A stretch of DNA of 38,768 nucleotides from Clostridiaceae bacterium (GTDB lineage Bacteria > Bacillota > Clostridia > Oscillospirales > Acutalibacteraceae). A program made the position numbers and the translations under genes. Every line of letters starts with the position of its first letter. The first letter of the stretch is position 1. Shown here one piece after another: positions 32,801-38,768 of this stretch. The stretch lies in contig JAEDHT010000016.1 of NCBI GenBank assembly GCA_016296885.1, positions 1 through 38,768 of the forward strand, given 5' to 3'. The notes beneath the pieces are model-generated. The model worked only from the letters and a program-made list of their open reading frames with translations. It searched no databases and was not told the DNA's origin.

Positions 32801-35557
32801 AAGCATAACATCTTTATCCGTTGATGTAGGCACTGTAGATGTCTGGGAGCTGTTGTGTGCCTTATCTATTATTGTAGCTTCTACCTTTCCACTGAAAGGC
32901 TGTTTTATCAGATATGTGGCTGTATAGAGCAAGCCACCATCAGTATCTGTTGAAACCTCCGGATCACCTACCATAGATATATTATCGTTTTGAGTAATAT
33001 TAATATTGGAGATACCGGCTGTTTTTCCCTCGTCCTTTGCAACGATTGTCAACTCGATATCATCATTATAAACGAATGCACCGCTACCATCTTTAAGAAT
33101 ATTGTTTGTAGTAACGCCATCTCCAAGGGTATTTATCGTGTAAGATACGATCTTTGGTGCTGTTACATCGAGATAAACCGTGGTTGTGCTGTCTATAGAA
33201 TTATTGCCGGCGTTGTCTTCAGCATACACATATATACTATACTTACCGTCACTGCTCTTTTCCACATCACCTGTGGAAACCTTAAATGAAGCTTCATGTG
33301 TGAGCATACCATTCTGCTTAGTAACATCTTCTACCTTTTTTACAGTTACTCCATTGATGTTTACATAGTAATTGCCTAAGCCTGAATGTTCATCTTTTAA
33401 AGAAATTTCAATGGTTGTATGATCTGCATAGGTGTTTTGAGATGATTCTGTTGTTGTGTGAGCGCTCTCTACAGTGATATCAGGTGATATATACTCTACT
33501 ATCACTACATTATCGAGCAATGTATAAGTTACTGCGCCACTCTCAACCTTTTCTATTGCTATAACAGTGCTGTTACCTGCTTTATCAAGTATTTGAACAG
33601 CCAAATTCTCTGAAAATACACCATGGCTAGGTGCTTCTACAATAAATTTAACTGTATTACCATCTTCACTTGTGGTAGAGGTGCAAGAAATTGGTTGGTA
33701 GATATCTCCCTCCTTTTTGCATAGGAAGATATCCTGAACGCCACTCTTATCGTCACTTGCTGTAACTGCAAGCTCAAATTTTCCGTTTGCAAAAATACCA
33801 TAATCTATGATATTCAGGTTAGCAGCACCAAGTGCCTGTGCTGTAATATTTTCAAGTGAAGGCTCTTTTGAGTCTATCTTATAAGTTGTTTCTTTAGCAA
33901 TATATTTATCACCATCATAAAAACCGATGACAGAAACAACCTTGTCTGTATTATCAGATGCATCTAGTTTTACCTTAACATTGCCCGATTTAGCCTGAGT
34001 GTAGCCCTCTGTATCGGTAGAAATATCATCACCGCTGTTATAAACACGATAATAAACCTTTTCAAAATCTGCTGTAGGTATTTCTACATCAGTTGAAACG
34101 TTGATATATCCGCTATATGATTCAGCATCAATAGATGGAACTTTAACATCTACTTTTTGAGTAGAAAGCACAGGGCTGACTATATTCTTTCCGTTTCTGT
34201 TAAATGAAATCTTTACACTACACTCTTTTATACCTCTTGAATCATCGTTTCCGGTGATAGAGTAATCATAAGATGAGGCTGTGGTCTCTTTTACGCCACC
34301 ATCAAACTCAAAAATAAACTTGTAATCAGAGATAGTAGCACCATGATATTTAACTTGACCACTTTGAATATCAGCTGTAAAATTCAATGATTTATTTGTA
34401 CCATTCGGCACATATTTTGTGATTGCAGAATCTGAGTGTTCGCCATCTACCTGCAACGATACAGTAGGATACTCAACCTCATCATAAATCTCAATATCTA
34501 CATCAGTTGAAAATCTTTCTACACTATTTGAAAATGCCAGTGTAAATGTTTTTGTTCCAACAGTTGATGAACTCCACACACCTGTGGAAGCATCGTAGTT
34601 AACATTCCTAGAGGATACGCTAACCTTTGACAAGCTGTTCATTCGGGAATATCCGTTAGAAGTGCTTGCTTTGAATTTATAATCAGTATTGACATAGCAC
34701 TCACTCGCAGAAGCAGATGATGAAGCTTCTATCACATCAATCGAAATCATCTTTGCAGGTGCGATATCTTCAGCTTTATACTGACCATCAGTAAGCTTGA
34801 TAAGCTTAGTATATTTTTGACCTGCTTCAAATCTGATCTTTGTATTACCAAGAAATGATACTTCTATTTCAGAGGCATTTGAATCTAGGCCATATGCGTT
34901 ATTCTCATCTATAAGCATTTCACCGGAAGAGCTAAGTGCGCACACAGTCACACCCTTTTTCATATCAAACTTCTCGATATAGTCACCTATAGAAACAGTA
35001 AACTTATTATAATTGGAAAATGTATCAGAATATGATACATACACATCTTTATCCCTTATCTTGCCATAATAATGCATATATCTCGCTGTGGTTTCTTTGC
35101 CATTTTGAGCTGAATATATGATTTGTGGAGTTTTTCCTGCCACTCCGAGATCTATGCTCTGAGATGATGAAGATATCTCATTGTCATTAATTACAAAATA
35201 AACTGCTCTTACATTGCTGACAATATCTATATTACATCCTTGGTTAATAGCTGAAAATGTATGTGCATAAGCATCTATACTCAAATCAGATATTTTGCTA
35301 ATCTCAAATCTCTTTTGAGTATTATTATCATATGCAACCTTAGCATAGTATGTAAGAGCGCTGTCTTCATCTGACGGCTCAAAATAAATAACGGTATTTG
35401 GTGATTCTGCGTTGCTTATAGAAAGCTCAGGAGCCACCTTGCCTGTCTGCTTTGCAGCTGTATTGATAGCAACAGGCACACTGACACCTACAATCACAAT
35501 TGCAAGTATAACTGATAAAACCTTAAATATAGGGTTTTTCTTTTTTTGCTGTTTCAT
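29843..35557 (-). CDS. Giant membrane-anchored surface protein with Ig-like repeats
   Basis: This 1904-residue protein has an N-terminal export helix (about 10-32) after a lysine-rich start. A very long extracellular part follows, built of beta-sandwich modules. Module borders repeat a D-x-x-x-P signature: DSKEP (about 562), DVTAP (799), DRKAP (1062), DKTAP (1308 and 1420), DANKP (1516) and DTNAP (1753). Each is usually followed by an alternating hydrophobic strand pattern and a VxDxAGN closing motif, as in bacterial Ig-like domains. Near the C-terminus one helix (about 1866-1884) is followed by a lysine-rich tail. There is no LPxTG motif, so anchoring is by membrane helix. It is the last gene of the phosphatase-kinase-TTVL operon (26-base gap, GGAGG SD). 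Adhesion or wall-spanning scaffold function is inferred. Confidence 0.85.
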   Translation of the reverse strand: MKQQKKKNPIFKVLSVILAIVIVGVSVPVAINTAAKQTGKVAPELSISNAESPNTVIYFEPSDEDSALTYYAKVAYDNNTQKRFEISKISDLSIDAYAHTFSAINQGCNIDIVSNVRAVYFVINDNEISSSSQSIDLGVAGKTPQIIYSAQNGKETTARYMHYYGKIRDKDVYVSYSDTFSNYNKFTVSIGDYIEKFDMKKGVTVCALSSSGEMLIDENNAYGLDSNASEIEVSFLGNTKIRFEAGQKYTKLIKLTDGQYKAEDIAPAKMISIDVIEASSSASASECYVNTDYKFKASTSNGYSRMNSLSKVSVSSRNVNYDASTGVWSSSTVGTKTFTLAFSNSVERFSTDVDIEIYDEVEYPTVSLQVDGEHSDSAITKYVPNGTNKSLNFTADIQSGQVKYHGATISDYKFIFEFDGGVKETTASSYDYSITGNDDSRGIKECSVKISFNRNGKNIVSPVLSTQKVDVKVPSIDAESYSGYINVSTDVEIPTADFEKVYYRVYNSGDDISTDTEGYTQAKSGNVKVKLDASDNTDKVVSVIGFYDGDKYIAKETTYKIDSKEPSLENITAQALGAANLNIIDYGIFANGKFELAVTASDDKSGVQDIFLCKKEGDIYQPISCTSTTSEDGNTVKFIVEAPSHGVFSENLAVQILDKAGNSTVIAIEKVESGAVTYTLLDNVVIVEYISPDITVESAHTTTESSQNTYADHTTIEISLKDEHSGLGNYYVNINGVTVKKVEDVTKQNGMLTHEASFKVSTGDVEKSSDGKYSIYVYAEDNAGNNSIDSTTTVYLDVTAPKIVSYTINTLGDGVTTNNILKDGSGAFVYNDDIELTIVAKDEGKTAGISNINITQNDNISMVGDPEVSTDTDGGLLYTATYLIKQPFSGKVEATIIDKAHNSSQTSTVPTSTDKDVMLFIANKGINYDKYWIDANKYANFCIHLSSDCNAMFTRLEPDTAPVYRGDGKNWYNSHVDFTATAEEFMNKGTYGLKLDSTYVQINNKDVPASYISNTQKENGVVVLATYKFNTSKVAPRDTDGEFIINGLVADGADNKSESSYTFYIDRKAPVISGFKLTPNSSSNGTTAGLVEVTDYGYFFRSDTTVEISANDGIGDSTKDSGVKAIYYEIVPVDGKKVTGEIKGHTGKITVKEGFKGQIYAYAVDNVGNKGSNVHPDGVIVENEALHNSTSSVKLSIDSTDNRDSSGNRLYNKDVNIKLTVQDTFSGIKSVTYSVEAPYDKSKNMSDTTTVTNGSISDSTWKKDGSEMNIVTAMSKNIKVSSNSNDIVVKLTLKDNAGNTTSKSLKFSIDKTAPKVSISFDGSNGGFYSSTKTVTFTVLERNLDLSSINKYVSANISSSNGVSIPRISWSLTRDRNNPDNNKFVGVASFANDGAFECSINARDMVGNKSSKSSSVKFTIDKTAPVITFSKVSRYNNTAQTVTVTVVEANFDANAALNALNISAKSGTAPRFGGFTSSGNTHTASATFSSDGDYSISMNYTDKAGNTGTGNVSLFTVDANKPKIVVKGIENKKAYTDSIISFSVDVTDVNLQSVDISLTGICRDKVEYVSTVPYSATIPITNGTRYTWSNIKTGADGIYTLTCVAKDIAGNVTEILRKQVSDEDDNTKIVFSVNRDGSTYEVSKQSKDLMGSWVNSSKVITFSEINADPIDLEQIVVKMTNKSTLQEFELVYGEDYTVELVDNGGQWYEYQYKILSDNFTDDGFYDIEVISVDTTNKTTSSKDNAYGTQLIAYGLDTNAPNVDISGINDGPYDSITRDAIVNVTDISLSKVTVYVDGKVVESWDAENPGETYNGTITLNESASTQKVTVEAVDAAGNISTSEQEVFVSSNGFSIFMYKAGRFFSNNWGWLIAIAVVVAAITAFVVVQKRNDKKNSKPAVNKKKTK

Positions 35558-35583
35558 TGCTTATTTTCCTCCTTAGAAAAAAA

Positions 35584-36120
35584 TCAATGTATAATCTCAT
35601 CTGTGTGGATGAGTTTTATATCTTGTTCCAAACTAAAGTTGATTTTTCCATCATATTCTATAACAAGTGGAGTATGAGGACTCACTTTCTTATCAAGCGT
35701 TTGGGTTGTTCCTGATTCATCCATAGAACCATCTGACCCATCATAAACTACAGTATTCAAATTATTGTTATATAAAACTGTTGTTTCGCCAGAATCATTC
35801 AACACTGTGGTGTTATTATTATCCTGGGGAGAGTCAAGCACGGTGGTGTCTGATGAGCCATCATCCTGTGGCTCTACTTTAAGCTTAGAAGCTGTGACCA
35901 GTTTATCTGTTTTGACCTTCTTGCCGGTTAGCTCGCCTGTCTTGTCATCTAACGCTTTAGTCTGCATTTGTTTAATTTTCTTTCGTGCGGTGCTTCCTGT
36001 AAGATATCCTACTACACTTGGAATCTTAAACTTGAAAAAGACAAAAATAGCAGCTATTAAAAACAATATTGATAATGCAAATGAGATAATTGATACAATT
36101 TCAAATATTGTGCTTTTCAT
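35584..36120 (-). CDS. Single-pass membrane protein with tandem TTVL motifs
   Basis: This 178-residue protein has one N-terminal membrane helix (about 8-29) followed by a basic stretch (KFK, ARKKIKQ), which suggests the rest is cytoplasmic. The middle holds DTTVLD (92-96), NTTVLN (104-108), ETTVLY (113-117) and the variant NTVVY (122-126), spaced 9-12 residues apart in an Asp/Asn/Gly-rich linker. A short C-terminal segment (LVIEYDGKINFSL) may be folded. I recognise no catalytic domain. TTV[LF]-type sites are targets of bacterial Hanks kinases and bind FHA domains once phosphorylated, so this is probably a phospho-docking platform for the kinase encoded just upstream (TGA one base before this ATG). 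GGGAGG SD. Role inferred. Confidence 0.72.
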   Translation of the reverse strand: MKSTIFEIVSIISFALSILFLIAAIFVFFKFKIPSVVGYLTGSTARKKIKQMQTKALDDKTGELTGKKVKTDKLVTASKLKVEPQDDGSSDTTVLDSPQDNNNTTVLNDSGETTVLYNNNLNTVVYDGSDGSMDESGTTQTLDKKVSPHTPLVIEYDGKINFSLEQDIKLIHTDEIIH

Positions 36121-36121
36121 A

Positions 36122-37801
36122 TCAGTTACCTCCCCTACTATTTTGATATGCAGTGTCTATGGTGCCAAAAGTATCTTCAACACTGGCCAAAATCTCTTTT
36201 TCTTCATCTTCAAAGTTAGCATTTTCCACTGACTCCACGCCACTTTTAATAGATGAAAGCAAATCTGTGACATCATCCTTTGGTATGCCTGCCTTTTTAA
36301 AATCCGTCGCACTCTGACTGATTATATATCGAATAATGTCATAGGTTTTTAGCTTTAAGATATCGGAGGTATCGTGTTCTATCTCTACGATCATATTTTT
36401 GAGGTCTTCAAAGAGCTCTTTAGTATCATCTTCATTTTTTTCGTTATCAACCTGACTAAACGCCTGTTGAGTAGATGATATATATTCTGCTATTTTTTTC
36501 ATCACACTGGCTGTTTTGTAGTTTTTAAAATCTTTGTATTCCACTACAATATCAAGCCACTCTGCCGAATTTAAAATATTCTGATTAACATTTTCAGAGC
36601 TTTGTTTTTCATAACAGCTCCAATACATTTTGGCAATATCATACACAAGCTGAGGGTATTCTTCATCAGATGACAGAGCCTTAATGTTGGTCTTATAACC
36701 ACGTATAACACTAACTTCATCCGATGAGAAAACATCGTCCTCTATCATGGCTTCTACAAGCCTTTGATATGGCAAAAATTCCTCCGGTTTAAGCTCAATT
36801 GCTTTTTTATAATTGTCTATCTTTTCTACAGAAGTAGATGAGTTTTCCGCTGATGCTATGTATTCATTAAAAATATCATCTGTTTCACCTTTTTTGAGGT
36901 TAAGAGAAACAAAACCGGATGTTAAAAATACCGCTGATGCTGCAAGAAGTGCAACAAAAACTCTCAGCTTATTTTTTTGTTTCTTTTGAGTTAACGCATC
37001 CAGCTCGTCGTAATGTTCAAGATCATACAAAAGCTCTGTGCAACTCTGATATCTGTCATCAGGATTTTTCTGAGTGCATTTTAATATTATTTTTTCAAGT
37101 CCTTCGGAGAGGGATGGATTCCATTCTCTTATAGGCTTAATCTCGTATGGTGGTTCACTTGGGTTTTGCCCGGTGACTAAGTGATAAAGGGTGGCACCCA
37201 AACAATAGATATCTGTTCGGGCGTCTGTCTGTCCCTGCCCACCGAACTGCTCCGGTGCCGCATAACCTATTGTGCCAAGGCAAGTGGTATCGGCTATGTT
37301 TTGGGATTTATACTCACGTGCTGTACCAAAGTCAATCAGCGTAACCTTCTTTCCGTCAGGACTAAGCATTACGTTTGATGGCTTCATATCACGATAGATT
37401 ATCGGTGGAGTTCTGGTGTGCAGATATCCCAAAACATCGCACAACTGCTTTGCCCACATGATAACCTGACTTTGTGGTAATGCACCGTATTCTTCAATCG
37501 ACTTGCTAAGAGAGTTTCCTTCGATATAATCCATAACAATGATAAATGTATCATCATTATCAATAACGTCAATTATATCAGGCAAGTTGGGGTGATTTAG
37601 TTTTTTGAGCATATTTGTCTCTGCGACCAACCCCTGCTTAACGACCTCAAAGTTCCTTATACCGTCTTTTCTAACCTCTTTTACAGCCCATTGCTTATTC
37701 GCTTTTTCGTTCATAGCAAGGTAAACAACGCTCATTCCACCCTTGCCTATTACATTTAGTATTTTATAAATACCGCCTATGGTAGATCCTATTTCTAACA
37801 T
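36122..37801 (-). CDS. Transmembrane Ser/Thr protein kinase (Hanks type) without PASTA domains
   Basis: This 559-residue protein has a kinase domain at about 10-265. The glycine loop is IGKGGMSVVY (18-27), the ATP lysine is K41, and the catalytic loop is YRDMKPSN (136-143), with Tyr in place of His of HRD. DFG is at 157-159, and the activation segment ends in GYAAPEQ. One membrane helix (about 280-302) leads to an outer domain of about 255 residues. This outer part is helical and acidic, with a TPR-like segment (YKKAIELKPEEFLPYQRL), and lacks PASTA repeats. It should sense something other than muropeptides. GGAGG SD; nine-base gap from the phosphatase gene. Confidence 0.92.
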   Translation of the reverse strand: MLEIGSTIGGIYKILNVIGKGGMSVVYLAMNEKANKQWAVKEVRKDGIRNFEVVKQGLVAETNMLKKLNHPNLPDIIDVIDNDDTFIIVMDYIEGNSLSKSIEEYGALPQSQVIMWAKQLCDVLGYLHTRTPPIIYRDMKPSNVMLSPDGKKVTLIDFGTAREYKSQNIADTTCLGTIGYAAPEQFGGQGQTDARTDIYCLGATLYHLVTGQNPSEPPYEIKPIREWNPSLSEGLEKIILKCTQKNPDDRYQSCTELLYDLEHYDELDALTQKKQKNKLRVFVALLAASAVFLTSGFVSLNLKKGETDDIFNEYIASAENSSTSVEKIDNYKKAIELKPEEFLPYQRLVEAMIEDDVFSSDEVSVIRGYKTNIKALSSDEEYPQLVYDIAKMYWSCYEKQSSENVNQNILNSAEWLDIVVEYKDFKNYKTASVMKKIAEYISSTQQAFSQVDNEKNEDDTKELFEDLKNMIVEIEHDTSDILKLKTYDIIRYIISQSATDFKKAGIPKDDVTDLLSSIKSGVESVENANFEDEEKEILASVEDTFGTIDTAYQNSRGGN

Positions 37802-37810
37802 TGTTTCCTC

Positions 37811-38581
37811 CTAAAATGTACGCACCAATGCTACCGAAATATTGTCAGTTTCTTTTCTGTTTTTATTTAACTCTATAAGATATTCTGCATTTTGTTTCAT
37901 GGCATCTGTGCTTTCGAGCACAGATGGATTAAAAGCCTGGAATATTTCGCTTTCGCTAATCTCGTGTCTAAATCCATCGGAACACAAGAAATACACAGCG
38001 TCTTTCTTTGTTTCTCCAAAAAACAGGTCGGGATAGACATTATGAGATGCTCCAACGCACTGCAGAAGAATACTTCTTCTTGGGTCGTTGAGAGCCTGTT
38101 CTGGTGTAATCATGCCGGAATCCAGCTCTCTTTGCACCAATGTCTGATCACGTGTGATAACCTTGACTTCATCGTAAACCTCATACACACGGGAGTCACC
38201 AACATTAAGCACATAATAGCGATCATCTGTGAGCAAAATGGCACACACAGTTGTGCCCAATTTTATACCTATAGACTCGCCATAAGCCATAATCTTTTTG
38301 CTCTGCTCTGATACAATCTGCTCCCACTGCTCTCTCAAAACATGATCACTCAGATTACCCGATGCAACAAGTATTGGAAGTGTGTCTTCTGCCCATTGTG
38401 AAAGTGCATCTATAACAGTCGCACTGGCTACCTCACCTTTAGCAAGGCCTCCCATTCCATCACATAGTGCCGCAAACGCCACTCTGCTGCCATTTATCGT
38501 CATCACTTTTATGCACAGTGAATCCTGATTTGTCGCCTTGGTTAAACCAACATCTGTTGAGGCCTGCACTAAATAATTCAT
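37811..38581 (-). CDS. PP2C-family protein serine/threonine phosphatase
   Basis: This 256-residue protein is a PPM/PP2C phosphatase like Stp/PrpC. Motifs in order are the N-terminal TDVGLTKATNQDS, ALCDGMGG (metal site), LGTTVCAIL, NVGDSRVYE, FLCSDGF and ETDNISVALV. It should reverse phosphorylation by the kinase encoded next. Length and motifs are complete with no signal or membrane helix, so it is cytosolic. TGGAGG lies upstream of the ATG. It is the first gene behind a strong sigma-A promoter at 38657-38685. Confidence 0.94.
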   Translation of the reverse strand: MNYLVQASTDVGLTKATNQDSLCIKVMTINGSRVAFAALCDGMGGLAKGEVASATVIDALSQWAEDTLPILVASGNLSDHVLREQWEQIVSEQSKKIMAYGESIGIKLGTTVCAILLTDDRYYVLNVGDSRVYEVYDEVKVITRDQTLVQRELDSGMITPEQALNDPRRSILLQCVGASHNVYPDLFFGETKKDAVYFLCSDGFRHEISESEIFQAFNPSVLESTDAMKQNAEYLIELNKNRKETDNISVALVRTF

Positions 38582-38656
38582 AAATTACCTCCAGAGCATA
38601 TTATATCAAATAATATATACCTATACTAATACACCATAATACATATTATCGTTGTT

Positions 38657-38685
38657 ATTATAACCTTATTATAAAAAAAAGTCAA
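38657..38685 (-). promoter_or_regulatory. Strong sigma-A promoter of the phosphatase-kinase operon
   Basis: On the minus strand, TTGACT (38680-38685), a 17-base spacer rich in T, and TATAAT (38657-38662) are close to the sigma-A consensus. The phosphatase ATG lies about 75 bases downstream. Confidence 0.85.
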
Positions 38686-38695
38686 CAAAAAGCAA

Positions 38696-38713
38696 TTGGA
38701 GTTTCTACTCCAA
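38696..38713 (-). terminator. Short hairpin upstream of the operon promoter, possible terminator
   Basis: TTGGAGT (38696-38702), loop TTCT and ACTCCAA (38707-38713) form a perfect 7-bp stem. On the minus strand TTGCTTTTTG follows, so it may end an upstream minus-strand gene beyond the window. An operator is the other reading. Confidence 0.35.
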
Positions 38714-38768
38714 ATTGTAAAGTCGTCAATGATAGGTGACACTTTTCTCAAAAAAATATGATGTTCCA

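Noticed and set aside
30539..33368. Several open frames of 60-150 codons opposite the giant Ig protein
   Set aside because: They have no SD and no recognisable domain, and they are explained by low-stop antisense of a Ser/Thr/Val-rich gene.
1..38768. CRISPR array, tRNA or rRNA, insertion sequence
   Set aside because: Reading both strands showed no regularly spaced repeats, no cloverleaf or rRNA signatures and no transposase motifs.

Overview
The window looks like chromosomal DNA of a low-GC, anaerobic, endospore-forming Firmicute, probably a gut member of class Clostridia (Oscillospiraceae-like). This is inferred from three things: a complete spoIIAA-spoIIAB-sigF operon plus spoIIID, AddAB in place of RecBCD, and an anaerobic purine-degradation cluster full of Fe-S and selenium-linked genes. 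Shine-Dalgarno (SD) sites are strong, and GTG and TTG starts occur. I saw no rRNA, tRNA, CRISPR array, insertion sequence or prophage. No gene-free stretch exceeds 300 bases.

Region 1 (1-5823) holds repair and sporulation genes. A CorC/HlyC-type membrane protein and an OGG1-like glycosylase form a minus-strand pair. The forespore sigma-F module runs on the plus strand and meets spoIIID at a bidirectional terminator. FkbM-methyltransferase and DUF5662 genes follow at the end of the addBA operon.

Region 2 (5840-12850) is addB-addA, transcribed leftward from a sigma-A-like promoter near 12820-12848.

Region 3 (12904-26929) is the metabolic centre. A divergent promoter region (20167-20425) drives two arms. 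The left arm holds two fold-type-II PLP enzymes, ssnA and ygfK. The right arm holds ygeY, ygeW, a carbamate kinase and guanine deaminase. After a terminator come a DUF3343 protein and a cysteine-desulfurase-like enzyme of the kind linked to selenium-dependent molybdenum hydroxylases. Together these suggest that guanine and other purines are deaminated, reductively opened and cleaved to carbamoyl phosphate (yielding ATP), ammonia and small acids. The usual ygeX gene is absent; the two PLP enzymes occupy its place. Xanthine dehydrogenase and hyuA are not in the window.

Region 4 (26884-29842) carries a small Asp/Thr/Ser-rich lipoprotein, a SpoVB/MurJ-type flippase and a SpoIIQ-like M23 protein, which are envelope and sporulation functions.

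Region 5 (29843-38768) is a four-gene leftward operon behind a strong sigma-A promoter: PP2C phosphatase, transmembrane Ser/Thr kinase without PASTA domains, a single-pass membrane protein with tandem TTVL motifs, and a giant (1904-residue) Ig-like-repeat protein anchored at its C-terminus by a membrane helix. This is my best candidate for a little-described signalling and surface system: a kinase/phosphatase pair, a probable phospho-threonine docking platform and a large surface protein made together.
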